From Amycolatopsis benzoatilytica AK 16/65 (GTDB lineage: Bacteria; Actinomycetota; Actinomycetes; Mycobacteriales; Pseudonocardiaceae), in assembly GCF_000383915.1 (NCBI RefSeq), contig NZ_KB912942.1, positions 6,582,413 through 6,646,412 of the forward strand: a stretch of DNA of 64,000 nucleotides. Reading direction: 5' to 3'. Numbering within the stretch: the first letter of the stretch is position 1; each line of letters starts with the position of its first letter. The translations under genes were made by a program, and so were the position numbers. Below are positions 36,701 to 45,000 of this stretch, one piece after another. A model generated the notes under the pieces. It was not told the origin of the DNA. It worked only from the letters and a program-made list of their open reading frames with translations, and searched no databases.

Positions 36701-38912
36701 CGAAGCATGGCTCACCCACACCACCGCCGCCCTCGACCACACCGCCCAAGTCTCGACCCAGTACCTCGACGAGCCCGCGATCAAGCGGGTCGGCAGCGGC
36801 GAAGAGTGGACCTGGGAACGCTTCGACGAGTGGTTCCGCGCCCGGGGAGTCGACGGCTACGGATTCCCGTGGAAAGTCGAAAGCCTGCACCGCAACGACC
36901 GGGAACTCCTTGCCTCCATGCAGTGCGACGGCGGCAGCTGGGCCGAAGTGCTCGACGGGGCATTGACGATCACCCCGCTGCTGCTGCCCGACGACGAACT
37001 CACCCGGATGCCCTCCAACATCCGCCGTTTCGTCGTCGCCGGAAACCCGCTAAGCCGCCTGCTGGTGCACGCCTGGACCTCCGAGGAAGCCCCCGACACC
37101 GTCGACGTGCTCATCGCCAACGAGGACGGCCGGGTCGTCGCCGAAATCACTGGACTCCGTTTCGGCGTGCTCGACGGCGCACCCGGCACGATGGCCGGAC
37201 CCCGCGACCTCGTCCACGAGATCACCTGGGAACCCTTCGCTATCGAGCAGGGCACCGACCTTCCGGAATGGGCCGTGGTTGTCGGCACCGACGAAGTAGC
37301 ATCCGCGCTTGCGAAGCGCCTGGACGACCAAGGCATCCTGTGCCGCCAGGTCCCCAAAGCCGACGACATCCCCGAACCCGGCCCCGGCGAATACGGGCTG
37401 GTCGTGATCGCACCCGGCCCCGACACCGGCGCCGACCCCGTTGACCAAGCCGAACGCGCAACATGGTCGCTGATCCGCGCCACCCAGCGGATTCCGCGCA
37501 CCGCAGGAGCGAACGTGCCGCGGCTGTGGTGCCTCACCCGAGGCGTCCGAGCAGGCCGCGACCGCACCGCGCTCGCGCACCGGTCACTGTGGGGTGCCGC
37601 GCGGATCATCTCCGGCGAACGCCCCGACCTGTGGGGTGGGCTGGTCGACGTCGACCCGGACGTGACCAACCCCGAGGAACGCGCACTCGCCCTCCTGCTG
37701 TCCACCCCCGCCCCGGGGGAGGACATCTACTCCGCGACCAGCGACAGCTACCACGTGGAACGCATGATCCCCGTGGAACGCGAACCTGAACGACCGGAGC
37801 TAGAGTGCCGACCGGACGGCACCTACCTGGTCACCGGTGGGCTCGGCGCCATCGGTCTCCAAGTCGCGAGGTGGCTCGTCGGACTCGGCGCGCGCCGCAT
37901 CGTCCTCGCCGGACGAAACGGCCTACCGCCCCGCAACGAGTGGGACACGGTCACCGACCCCACCACCCGGGAACGGATCGACGCCGTCCGCGCGCTGGAA
38001 CACCTCGGCGCGACCGTTCGCGTCGTCGCCCTCGACGTCGCCGACCCCAACCAGGTGGCCGAGGCGCTGACGCCGGAAGCGCTGGGGTTGCCGCCGATCC
38101 GAGGCGTGGTGCACGCAGCAGGCGTGGTCAACGACGCGCTCGCCGAACACATGGACACTGCCGGTCTGGCCCGCACCATGCGCCCGAAGGCACGTGGCGC
38201 GATGGTGCTCCACGAACAGTTCCCGCCCGGAACTCTGGACTTCTTCGTGCTGTTCTCCTCATCCGGTCAGTTCGCCCGCACCAGCGGCGTGGTCACCTAC
38301 GCGGCAGCGAACTCGTTCCTCGACGCAGTCGCCGACTACCGGCGCGCCAACGGGGGCCGCGACGTGGTCAGCGTGGCGTGGATGGCGTGGCTGGGCACCG
38401 GCATGGCCAGCGACATCGCCAGCAGCATGGCCGAAGCCAACGCGAACGGCATCGACGGGTTCACCCCCGACGAGGCGTTCCAGGCATGGCAGTTCCTGTC
38501 TAGGATCGATCTGCCGTACTTCGTTGTGCTCCGCCCCGTGCCGGTCCCGGACAACGTTCCGCGTCCGGCGGTGCTGACCGAACTCACCACCGCCACCGGT
38601 GACGGACCGACTGAAAGCACGTCAATCCTGGAGGAATGGGCGGGGCTGTCCGAGGACGAACTCCTCGCCCACGTCCGTGACGACCTCGTCAACCAGGTCG
38701 CCGAAGAGCTCAAACAGCCAGCTGCCGATGTCGATGTCCGGCGACCGCTACCGGAAAGCGGCGTTGACTCGGTGATGGCGGTGTCGATGCGAGCGCGGTT
38801 GCAGCGACGGTACGGGCTTTCCCTGCCGCCGACGATCCTGTGGGACCATCCCACCATCCCAGCCCTGGCCGAGCACGTGACCGAGCTGCTGAAGACGTCC
38901 GCAGCAGCGTAG
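33705..38912 (+). CDS. Iterative type I polyketide synthase (KS-AT-DH-KR-ACP, 6-MSAS-like)
   Basis: One 1735-residue multienzyme. KS spans about 10-440 with the Cys in SIDTACAGS (residue 182) and the two His in EAHGTGTPTGDP and NIGHLEAGAG. AT, about 545-860, has GHSVGE (Ser 633) and VPFH, indicating malonyl-CoA. DH starts near 902 with HPVHGVEIVP (HxxxGxxxxP). KR starts near 1373 with the TGGLGAIG NADPH loop. The ACP Ser is in PESGVDSVMAV near 1687. No thioesterase. Length and order match bacterial 6-methylsalicylate and naphthoate synthases, so an aromatic acid is likely. SD GGAGGAG lies 6 bases before the ATG. No tailoring gene is adjacent. Confidence 0.9.
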   Translation: MLANAAVETTGDEPIAIVGISFRFAPDLDTPERFWNFLNQEQSAVRQVPPQRWEPYGSQSPEVGAILRRTTQLGCYLDDITGFDANFFGVTPREAEFIDPQQRLMLELSWMALEHAGIAPTGLRGTDAGVFFGVSAYDYGKRLLDDIPGLQAWALNGAGLFGIANRVSYTLDLQGPSLSIDTACAGSLTAIHTACQNLWRRETQLALAGGVNLMAGPSFAVALDAAGATSPRGQSRAFDADADGYGRGEGAGIVVLKRLSDAQHDGDRVLALIRGGGLFQDGRTNGMMMPNGDAQESLLRQVCERTGIDPLTVDYVEAHGTGTPTGDPLEANAIANVYGKNRPAGRPCRIGSVKPNIGHLEAGAGVAGLIKTVLALQNEQIPPSPHDKPTPAVDWANSGLELVAEPTPWKRGKRVRRAGVSSYGIGGTISHVILEEAPTAPKTKTKRKHDEATFEVRQRVFSFSARSEAGARALAGKLANWLETHPETPIDAVGATLARRRAHLTWRGAAVASSRDKLISELRAVAGSEPTSNTVLSRADADTNPVWVFSGAGAQWAGMGRQLLKTEPVFAYVIDMLEPIMQSEAGFSIRQAIADGDWSNIAITHPTTFAIQVGLAMLWRTRGVQPAAVIGHSVGEYAASVAAGAVDIRDSAKAVCRRSVLVRRTEGTGAMAMVPLPFDEAERRLHGRDDVVAAISASPTSTVISGGRDAVTAVAEEWTNEGLMVRRVDTEVPFHSDHMDQLLPELTDQLRDIASREPVVPFYSTSQDDPRGNVPLDGTYWVGNLRNPVHFLEAVQAAINDGHTKFLEISTHPIVAHSIRETLEAANVDATVHTSLRRDREQHQLLVNLAELHCSGGNLDWTRLYPNDAFVELPTMAWQRQQYWVETIRTGGARGGGHAPDSHTLIGGRTWVSGASLISMWETHLDYDSRPYPNEHPVHGVEIVPAAVLLSTFMTAGDNAALTDVELRIPVVVEVPRTLQVVLQEGTLRLASRTDGSDDEAWLTHTTAALDHTAQVSTQYLDEPAIKRVGSGEEWTWERFDEWFRARGVDGYGFPWKVESLHRNDRELLASMQCDGGSWAEVLDGALTITPLLLPDDELTRMPSNIRRFVVAGNPLSRLLVHAWTSEEAPDTVDVLIANEDGRVVAEITGLRFGVLDGAPGTMAGPRDLVHEITWEPFAIEQGTDLPEWAVVVGTDEVASALAKRLDDQGILCRQVPKADDIPEPGPGEYGLVVIAPGPDTGADPVDQAERATWSLIRATQRIPRTAGANVPRLWCLTRGVRAGRDRTALAHRSLWGAARIISGERPDLWGGLVDVDPDVTNPEERALALLLSTPAPGEDIYSATSDSYHVERMIPVEREPERPELECRPDGTYLVTGGLGAIGLQVARWLVGLGARRIVLAGRNGLPPRNEWDTVTDPTTRERIDAVRALEHLGATVRVVALDVADPNQVAEALTPEALGLPPIRGVVHAAGVVNDALAEHMDTAGLARTMRPKARGAMVLHEQFPPGTLDFFVLFSSSGQFARTSGVVTYAAANSFLDAVADYRRANGGRDVVSVAWMAWLGTGMASDIASSMAEANANGIDGFTPDEAFQAWQFLSRIDLPYFVVLRPVPVPDNVPRPAVLTELTTATGDGPTESTSILEEWAGLSEDELLAHVRDDLVNQVAEELKQPAADVDVRRPLPESGVDSVMAVSMRARLQRRYGLSLPPTILWDHPTIPALAEHVTELLKTSAAA

Positions 38913-38999
38913 CCACGAGGTGGGGTGGTGCACCGATATGGGATCTGGCGCATCTTGCGTGATCGGAGGTCGGCGTGGCTCCCAGCTTCTGACCCTTCC

Positions 39000-39445
39000 G
39001 CGGAGCATGATCACCCGAATGTGATCTTGCGCGGCTTGCTGCCGCATCTCGGCTCGGTGGTGGTCGAGGAGCTGGCCGACCGCGGGGCCGGCGTTGTTCT
39101 GCAGGTTCGGCTGCGCGGCGAGGAAGCGACGTGTCCGGGGTGCGGGGACGTATCCCGGCGGGTGCACAGCCGGTACTGGCGGCGGCTATCGGACGCCCCG
39201 ATCGGCGGCCGGCCGGTCGAGCTGCGGCTGCGGGTGCGGCGGTTCTTCTGCGACGGCCGGGCCTGCCCGGCGCCGACCTTCGCCGAGCGGCCGGACGGGC
39301 TCACGGTGCCGCGGGCGCGGCGGACGTCGTTGCTGCGGCGGATGCTGACGGTGCCGACCAGCCGGGACAACTGCTGCGGCTGCTGCGCGGCCTGGACGGC
39401 CCCGCTGGTGAGCGCGCTGCCGGTGCTCGGGGTCGACGACCGTGA
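39000..39445 (+). pseudogene. ISL3-family transposase, N-terminal fragment
   Basis: Zinc-finger start of an ISL3 transposase: EATCPGCGDVSRRVHSRYWRR, VELRLRVRRFFCDGRACPAPT and LTVPRARRTSLLRRML. Around 39360 the frame slips and returns to VSALPVLGVDD, the first catalytic Asp region, after which it ends. The catalytic domain is absent. Confidence 0.7.
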
Positions 39446-39575
39446 ACGGCCCCGCCTGAACGCGGATGTCGCCGCCGAGGCCGCGCTATTCAGGGATGGT
39501 CTGGCCGCGCAGCTGTGCGGCGTACGGGGCGGGTGCCCACGACGACAGCGATCCGCACAAGCCGGTCCCCGGCTG

Positions 39576-40226
39576 TCACCAGAACAGGTGCGTGCGTTCA
39601 CCAGCGCAGAACCGGCGCGCGGCGACGAACAGGCGCAGGTAGAGCTGATCGAGTGTGAGGTAGTTGGGGATCAGGTCGGCAGTGGTCAGGGTGGCCTCGC
39701 TGTAGGCAAGGCCGGTGTCGGTTCGGGTGGCGTAGCGGGCGGGCACGGTGTCGGTGCCGCCCTCGGCGAGCGTGATCGCATCGTCCAGCGCGATGTCCAC
39801 CAGGCCGGACACCTCGGCGTCAGCGAGCGGGATGTCTTCCAACGCCACGTCCAGCGGGATCAGGTGCCAGTGCTGGAACTCGCGTTCGATGTAGTCGGGG
39901 GCGAGGGTGACGGCGGTCTGCCGCAGGCCGATCGGGTGCAGGTCGCCGTAGGCGACGGGCAGCCCCAATTCCTCGTAGACCTCGCGCACGCCGTCGGGGA
40001 TGGTCTCGCCGGCCTGGTAGTGGCCGCCGACGGTGATGTCGGCGTAGTCGGGCCGGTCGAAGCTGTACCGGCCCGGAGCCTTCTTCTGGAGGACCACGCG
40101 CTGGGTGGTGGGGTTGACGGCGAGCGCGGAGAAGGTGCGGTGCCACAAGCCCTTGGCGTGGGCGGTCTTCTTGTCCTCGGTGCCGACGGGTTCGTAGCGG
40201 TCGTTGAAGATGTCGATCAGCTTCAC
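39576..40226 (-). CDS. NUDIX hydrolase of the IPP-isomerase-like group
   Basis: Hydrolyses or isomerises a nucleoside- or prenyl-diphosphate-type substrate. The 216-residue protein carries the Nudix box GGHYQAGETIPDGVREVYEEL, given here in two parts around residue 67: GGHYQAGE and REVYEELGL. The N-terminal WHRTFSALAVN resembles the IPP isomerase family. It is the last gene of the six-gene operon, 8 bases after the nucleotidyltransferase. Whether the substrate is a nucleotide made by its neighbours is unknown. Confidence 0.8.
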   Translation of the reverse strand: MKLIDIFNDRYEPVGTEDKKTAHAKGLWHRTFSALAVNPTTQRVVLQKKAPGRYSFDRPDYADITVGGHYQAGETIPDGVREVYEELGLPVAYGDLHPIGLRQTAVTLAPDYIEREFQHWHLIPLDVALEDIPLADAEVSGLVDIALDDAITLAEGGTDTVPARYATRTDTGLAYSEATLTTADLIPNYLTLDQLYLRLFVAARRFCAGERTHLFW

Positions 40227-40234
40227 GGTTGTCC

Positions 40235-41011
40235 TCAGTGGTGAGCGGCGGGTTCGGTCTGGAGTTGCCAGTAAGTCTGGAGGGCTTCAAGGTATCGGCG
40301 TGGCTCACCGACGGTGACCCAGCGTCCCGTGATCCGATGGACGCGCACGTCAGCGATGCGGGCGAGTTCCCCGACGGCCACGCCGAGGTCGACTTCTCCG
40401 CGAGCGCGCTCGGTCGGGACGAGCAGGTCGAAGATCGACGGCCGCAGGATCAACCGGGAGACAACCGCGAGGGGCTCGGTGACGGTGGCCGGGTCGGGCC
40501 GTTGCCGGATGCCGATCACGCGGTCGGGGTCGCCGGGGTGGATGTCGACGACCCCGAACGAGGCGATGTCGGCATGGTCGACCCGTTGCGCGGCGATCAC
40601 CGCGTCAGCCCCGTTGCTGGCCAGACCGCGCATCGCGGCGAGGTCGTGTCCGCCCAGCAGCACATCGTCACCGAATGCCACCCCGAACGACTCCTCGGCG
40701 GCGAGCCTGGCCCGGAGGGTGAGCAGCGGCGTGCCGTTGCCGTAGCCGTGCCCGAGGTCCTCGGCGACCGCCTCCACCGGCACGCCATCCTCGCGCAGCA
40801 TGGCCAGGTAGGCAGGCACGACAAGGTCATCGGGTCGGGTCGCGACAACAACGGTGGCGGCTCCGGCTCCCACACACTCGGCGATCACGTGGTGGACGGC
40901 GGGCCGGTGCCCGACTGGCAGCATCTCTTTCGGGACGATCGCGCTGAACGGCCGGAACCGCGTCGCGTGCCCCGCTGCGGTGACAACCGCCGTCCAGCCC
41001 GCGCGCCTCAT
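40235..41011 (-). CDS. Sugar-nucleotide-type nucleotidyltransferase
   Basis: Transfers a nucleotidyl group to a phosphorylated acceptor (RmlA/GalU/GlmU-like fold), 258 residues from the ATG at 41011. The N-terminal loop GHATRFRP is a variant of GxGTRxxP, followed by PKEMLPVGHRPAVHHV. FGDDVLLGGHDL carries the metal Asp, and FGVVDIHPGDP the product-binding turn. It overlaps the HprK-like gene by 4 bases. UDP-glucose pyrophosphorylases share the P-K-E-M-L-P motif, but the partner substrate is undetermined. Confidence 0.8.
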   Translation of the reverse strand: MRRAGWTAVVTAAGHATRFRPFSAIVPKEMLPVGHRPAVHHVIAECVGAGAATVVVATRPDDLVVPAYLAMLREDGVPVEAVAEDLGHGYGNGTPLLTLRARLAAEESFGVAFGDDVLLGGHDLAAMRGLASNGADAVIAAQRVDHADIASFGVVDIHPGDPDRVIGIRQRPDPATVTEPLAVVSRLILRPSIFDLLVPTERARGEVDLGVAVGELARIADVRVHRITGRWVTVGEPRRYLEALQTYWQLQTEPAAHH

Positions 41012-42138
41012 CGAACACCTCCCGCCGTCTCCTCCAGGGCGCGGGCAAGAGCACTCACGGGGTTGCGTACGCCGAAGCTCACCTCGACGCACGGCACGGA
41101 CGCCGCGAGGTACTCGACAGCGGCACTGGCCTGGTTATCAAGCTGCTCCTCTGTTTTGCGGCGGGGAACCAGCCAGGGCCGAATCCAGAACTCATCGCAC
41201 GGGGTGAAGCAGTTCGCCGCGATGATCCGGCGGGCCTCAGCCACCGGCAGGCGACGCGCGTGGGCTGGCTCGTCCGTGTCCGTCAGCCGGGGTACCACGA
41301 CCAGCCGCAACGCCGACCGTGCGATCAGGCGGGCACCGAACGCCTCGGCGAACTGGCGGGCGGTGAAGGCGTGCTTGACCGCCGAACCGAAGTCCGCGGG
41401 CATCTTGTCCAGCCCGCCGCCGGCCCGGTGGGGAACGAGGCGCTCCAGTTCGGGAAACGCCTGGATCGTGCCTCGCCCGGTCGGGACCGGCAGCGGCACA
41501 GCGACGACGTGATCTTCCTGGTAGACGACGAGTCGATCGTTGGACAGCAGGCCAGCGCCGGGTAACCGCAGCAGCGCCGCCGTCACGGTGGTCTTGCCCG
41601 CACCACGGGGTCCGCAGACCATCACGGCCGCGCCGCCGACATCGACACCAGCCGCGTGAAAGATGACACCGCCCGCGTCCTCGTAGGTACGCAGCATTGC
41701 CTCCCGGACCAGCCGGATCGGGTAGCGATGCGGACGCGCGGTGCCGGTATGGACGAACAAGTCGATGTCATGGCCGTGCACGGTCACGGCGTACGCGCCC
41801 GGTTGGTGTTCCACGTCGTCCCTGGCGATGATGTAGCAGCGGCGGCCGGTCGACTGACGGGCCTCCTGCATCAGCAATCCGGGAACCGGCTCGATGGTGC
41901 CGGTGGTCGGGGAGCGCGCGATGGTATCGACGATCCGCCGGAAGGCCGTATCGTCGGTGTGAACGCGGATGGTGAACGCGGCCAGGCCGAGTTCTCCCGG
42001 TGGCACGGTGAGGAAGTCCGACAGGTACGCGCGCTGAGCAGGCAGCCATGCGGATGGCGCGGTGATCGCGAACTCCACATCCCCGGCGTGGCAGTTCCAC
42101 GTGGACAGTCCTATCGCGGGATCGGCCGACGGGTTCAT
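41008..42138 (-). CDS. HPr-kinase-like P-loop protein
   Basis: Protein of 376 residues with a C-terminal HprK-type P-loop domain. Walker A is CGPRGAGKTT (residues 175-184), followed by LLSNDRLVV near 205. The N-terminal 150 residues are unique, with a strand-rich pattern. True HPr kinases phosphorylate a Ser of HPr; related stand-alone kinases phosphorylate peptide or small-molecule targets in some RiPP clusters. It overlaps both neighbours by 4 bases. The target is unknown. Confidence 0.7.
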   Translation of the reverse strand: MNPSADPAIGLSTWNCHAGDVEFAITAPSAWLPAQRAYLSDFLTVPPGELGLAAFTIRVHTDDTAFRRIVDTIARSPTTGTIEPVPGLLMQEARQSTGRRCYIIARDDVEHQPGAYAVTVHGHDIDLFVHTGTARPHRYPIRLVREAMLRTYEDAGGVIFHAAGVDVGGAAVMVCGPRGAGKTTVTAALLRLPGAGLLSNDRLVVYQEDHVVAVPLPVPTGRGTIQAFPELERLVPHRAGGGLDKMPADFGSAVKHAFTARQFAEAFGARLIARSALRLVVVPRLTDTDEPAHARRLPVAEARRIIAANCFTPCDEFWIRPWLVPRRKTEEQLDNQASAAVEYLAASVPCVEVSFGVRNPVSALARALEETAGGVR

Positions 42139-42938
42139 GTCAGGGCAAGCTCCTTCACAGTCTGGTCGACCTGCCGGACGCGGTCCGCCCGTTGTACCTC
42201 GGAGAGATCCCGAAACGCCCGCACGGAGGTCAGGGCGAAGAAGTCATGGACACCTGCGGGCTCGGCTTCCCCAGCAAGTGCACGCAAGGCCAGCCCGACT
42301 CGCGCCCGGAACCACGAGGCGGGAAACGACGCCTCGACGGGCTCGGCGAACTCCTGCGGTACCGGACGTGCGAGGTCGTCACGTTGGCCTACAGCCAGGC
42401 TGACATCGGAACGCAGCAGGGCACGAGCGGCGTAGCCGATCAGCGCGTCCAGGATCACCGTGGTGTCGAAACACAAGGCGGCGAACAACACGTCGAACAG
42501 GTTCGACGGCTCCGGGCGCAGGCTTGGGATGAGTGGCGGCAGCACGTCGACCAGCACGACTCCATCGTCAGCGAGGCAGAAGTTGGCCAGGTTGGTGTCC
42601 ACGCGGGCATCCGTCGGGTCCAGGGCGCGCACCCAGCCGGCGATCTCGATCACCGCGTCGACAAAGCGCGACGGGTCGACGCTGGCATGGTCCAGCAACA
42701 CCGGGCCGGTGACCCAGCGATGCCGCACCGCCAGCGGCCGGGCCGATTCCACCGACAGGCCGGGCGGCAGGTGCACCCCGGCCGCCCGCAGCGTGGACAG
42801 GTAGGCGTTCATCCCGGTCACGCCGACGTGTTGCGCCGCCGCCACGAAGTGGGCTCCCGCCGGGTGCCGCCCGTCCAGGACCTTGATCACGTCGTCGCCG
42901 TCGCGGCGATGCGCGGCGAAGTCGCCCTGGCCGGTCAC
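42135..42938 (-). CDS. Uncharacterised kinase-like protein (APH-type remnant motif)
   Basis: No firm family. The 267-residue protein has VDTNLANFCLADDGVVLVDVL near residues 122-142 (given in parts: DTNLANF and VVLVDVLPP), which resembles the catalytic and Mg-binding loops of aminoglycoside-phosphotransferase folds. The usual N-terminal ATP loop is not obvious. It is coupled by 4-base overlaps on both sides. It may be a pseudokinase or a phosphotransferase for the operon's substrate. Confidence 0.5.
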   Translation of the reverse strand: MTGQGDFAAHRRDGDDVIKVLDGRHPAGAHFVAAAQHVGVTGMNAYLSTLRAAGVHLPPGLSVESARPLAVRHRWVTGPVLLDHASVDPSRFVDAVIEIAGWVRALDPTDARVDTNLANFCLADDGVVLVDVLPPLIPSLRPEPSNLFDVLFAALCFDTTVILDALIGYAARALLRSDVSLAVGQRDDLARPVPQEFAEPVEASFPASWFRARVGLALRALAGEAEPAGVHDFFALTSVRAFRDLSEVQRADRVRQVDQTVKELALT

Positions 42939-43489
42939 CAGGTGGTGTCCCTGCTGCGGAGGAATGCTTCGGCGTCGACCGTCATCGCCCGGAACTCGGC
43001 AAGCAAATCCACCCCGAGATCGTCGGCCAGCGCGTCGGCGGCCGTGACCGCGCTGGCGCTGGCCGACGGAATCGACGGCGGCGTGCCCGTGGGCCGATGG
43101 CGGAAGCCGTCGTGCATCATGGCGGCTTCGGCGAGCTGGCCCACCGTGATCAGCAGGCGCAGGAATCGTTCGACCTCGCCGTCACGGCCCAACTGTCGGG
43201 GCGCAGGCAGCCCAGCGGGCTCCGCTTCGGCCAGCGTCGGCACGCTGAGAGCGGCCAAGAGCACATCGGCCAACTCATCCCCGGTGTCGGTGATCGGCCG
43301 CTGCGGATCGTCGAGGTCGGTCGTGTCGGCTCCCCACCGGCGAAGCAGGCACAGGGCGAGGTGTCCGAGTTGGACGGCCATCTCAGCGGCGGCCGTGGTC
43401 GCGGTCCACGGCTGCGGCGCGGTGCCCGCGAAACCAGCGCGAAGCCGGCGCACGTCGGCCAGCACACTGGCCAGATTCTCCGGTGTCAT
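42935..43489 (-). CDS. MazG-like nucleotide pyrophosphohydrolase
   Basis: Small all-alpha protein of 184 residues. The MazG-type helices are visible: TTAAAEMAVQLGHLALCLLR (with Glu at the metal site) and PITDTGDELADVLLAALSV (E-x-x-D). MazG proteins cleave noncanonical or alarmone nucleoside triphosphates. It overlaps the radical SAM gene and the next gene by 4 bases, so a nucleotide substrate or by-product in this pathway is likely. Confidence 0.65.
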   Translation of the reverse strand: MTPENLASVLADVRRLRAGFAGTAPQPWTATTAAAEMAVQLGHLALCLLRRWGADTTDLDDPQRPITDTGDELADVLLAALSVPTLAEAEPAGLPAPRQLGRDGEVERFLRLLITVGQLAEAAMMHDGFRHRPTGTPPSIPSASASAVTAADALADDLGVDLLAEFRAMTVDAEAFLRSRDTTW

Positions 43490-44661
43490 CCGGCATCACC
43501 GATGACCAGCGGCAAAGCACCTGCCGTTCCGCTGCTCCAATAGGGGTCGCTGTGCTGGCGGGCGACGCGGACCCGGATGCCAAGATCATGTGTCAGCGCG
43601 GCGGCGGTGTTGGTGGGCAGGACCGCATGGATCACGACTTCTCCACGGGGATGGTCGAGGGTGAACGGCGTGTCGGCGTGCCCACGTCGATCCAGCGCGG
43701 TGCGGACAGTCGCCTCGGTCGGGGCCGGTCGGCGGAGGATGTCGGCTTCGCAGCGGCGACGCTGGGCGGTCGGGCAGTGGTTGCGTGCCGTGCACACGGT
43801 GCCGCCGAACACCCCGAACCGGTCCGGCTGGCCGAGTACGTAGGCCAAGGCACAGGAGTTGGTGTGGAACAACGGATGGTCGGGGCGGCGCTGGTGGGTG
43901 GCATGGATGAAGTCCCAGAACGCTTGCGGGTAGACACCTTCGGCCGTGGTGACGCCCGGCGTGGTGGCCAGTTCCGGCCACAGCCCGGCTAATCGGGGCA
44001 ACGCGGCGGGCTCCACCTTCAACCCGGCGGCCACGGTGCACCGCGCGTACGTCGCCGCCCAGTCGAAGACCGCTTCCATCGCGCTGACGGTCGCCGGCTC
44101 TGGGAACGCGGGACGCCAGTAGTGCACCACCGGGATGCCAGCATGGGCCAGCCGGGGAAAGTTGGCCTTCAGCTCCTCGTGCCGGATACCGCGTTCCACG
44201 TCGCGCCCCAGCCCGGAGTAGCTCAGGTACACGATCGTCCGCAGCCCGGCACGGCGAGCGGCGGTTACCGTGTCGAGCGTGTCATCGGGGATCGGGCACT
44301 TGGTGATCAGCACGATCGGGTTGGGAATCTTGCGTTCCACCAGCACGGCCAGCAGGTCGGCGAGGTGCGCACGGGAGCCGGGCAGTGCCATCACGTCGGT
44401 CCACGTGTACAGTGCAACCGGGCGATCCGGCGCGTAGTACGGCGACGCCGTGAGCAGGTCGACCGTTTCCGCTGGGCTGGCCAAGTGCTCGGGTCGGACG
44501 GCAGTCTGGCCCCGCTCGTTCAGGAAGCAGTACGAGCAGACCTTCGGGCATCCCTGGACGGGGTTCACCGCGATCCAGGTAGCGTGCTGGTCGACGATCG
44601 CGGTCCGCGTACGGCGCGAGTGATTGACCCGGCGTTCGCCTACGCCGAGGCGGGTATTCAT
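43486..44661 (-). CDS. Radical SAM enzyme (SPL-like)
   Basis: First gene of the operon. AAGGAG lies 10 bases before the ATG at 44661, giving 391 residues. The [4Fe-4S] motif is CPKVCSYC (Cys 38, 42 and 45) after WIAVNPVQG, an NP-x-x-GC arrangement like spore photoproduct lyase. Later cysteines (VCTARNHCPTAQRRRC near 300) could bind an extra cluster. The substrate is unknown. The enzyme would generate a 5'-deoxyadenosyl radical to modify the pathway's target. Confidence 0.82.
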   Translation of the reverse strand: MNTRLGVGERRVNHSRRTRTAIVDQHATWIAVNPVQGCPKVCSYCFLNERGQTAVRPEHLASPAETVDLLTASPYYAPDRPVALYTWTDVMALPGSRAHLADLLAVLVERKIPNPIVLITKCPIPDDTLDTVTAARRAGLRTIVYLSYSGLGRDVERGIRHEELKANFPRLAHAGIPVVHYWRPAFPEPATVSAMEAVFDWAATYARCTVAAGLKVEPAALPRLAGLWPELATTPGVTTAEGVYPQAFWDFIHATHQRRPDHPLFHTNSCALAYVLGQPDRFGVFGGTVCTARNHCPTAQRRRCEADILRRPAPTEATVRTALDRRGHADTPFTLDHPRGEVVIHAVLPTNTAAALTHDLGIRVRVARQHSDPYWSSGTAGALPLVIGDAG

Positions 44662-44729
44662 GGTCTCCACGCTCCTTGACAGCCTGTCGTTCCATGTTTA
44701 CCCAGGCGAGTGAATCTTGTACACAGAGT

Positions 44730-44993
44730 TTACGAGCTGAGACCGACAGTTCCGCTTTCGGCAGGCGCGGTCGGCAGCTCCGGGCCGGGATGCCGCAACA
44801 GCCCGTCCAGCTCTTCCAGAGTGACTCCGAGCTTGAGGGCGAGGTCGGGGCGTTGCCAGGGTTGGGGTTGCTGTTCGCCGCGTTCCCAGCGGCCGATCGT
44901 GGTGCGATCGACGCCCAGCGCCTCGGCCAGTGCCTCTTGGGTGAAGCCGACGACGACGCGCCGGTTGGCCAGCGGGCGCGGTGATCGGGCCAC
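44730..44993 (-). CDS. XRE-type helix-turn-helix regulator
   Basis: DNA-binding protein of 87 residues from the GTG at 44993, with FTQEALAEALGVDRTTIGRW as the HTH. It precedes the radical SAM gene by 68 bases on the same strand and is the last of a run of small genes. It could control the operon. Confidence 0.75.
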   Translation of the reverse strand: MARSPRPLANRRVVVGFTQEALAEALGVDRTTIGRWERGEQQPQPWQRPDLALKLGVTLEELDGLLRHPGPELPTAPAESGTVGLSS

Positions 44994-45000
44994 GATTCGT

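Noticed and set aside
33705..38912. Fungal origin of the PKS
   Set aside because: The 6-MSAS architecture also exists in bacterial aromatic PKSs and the codon use fits the actinomycete host.
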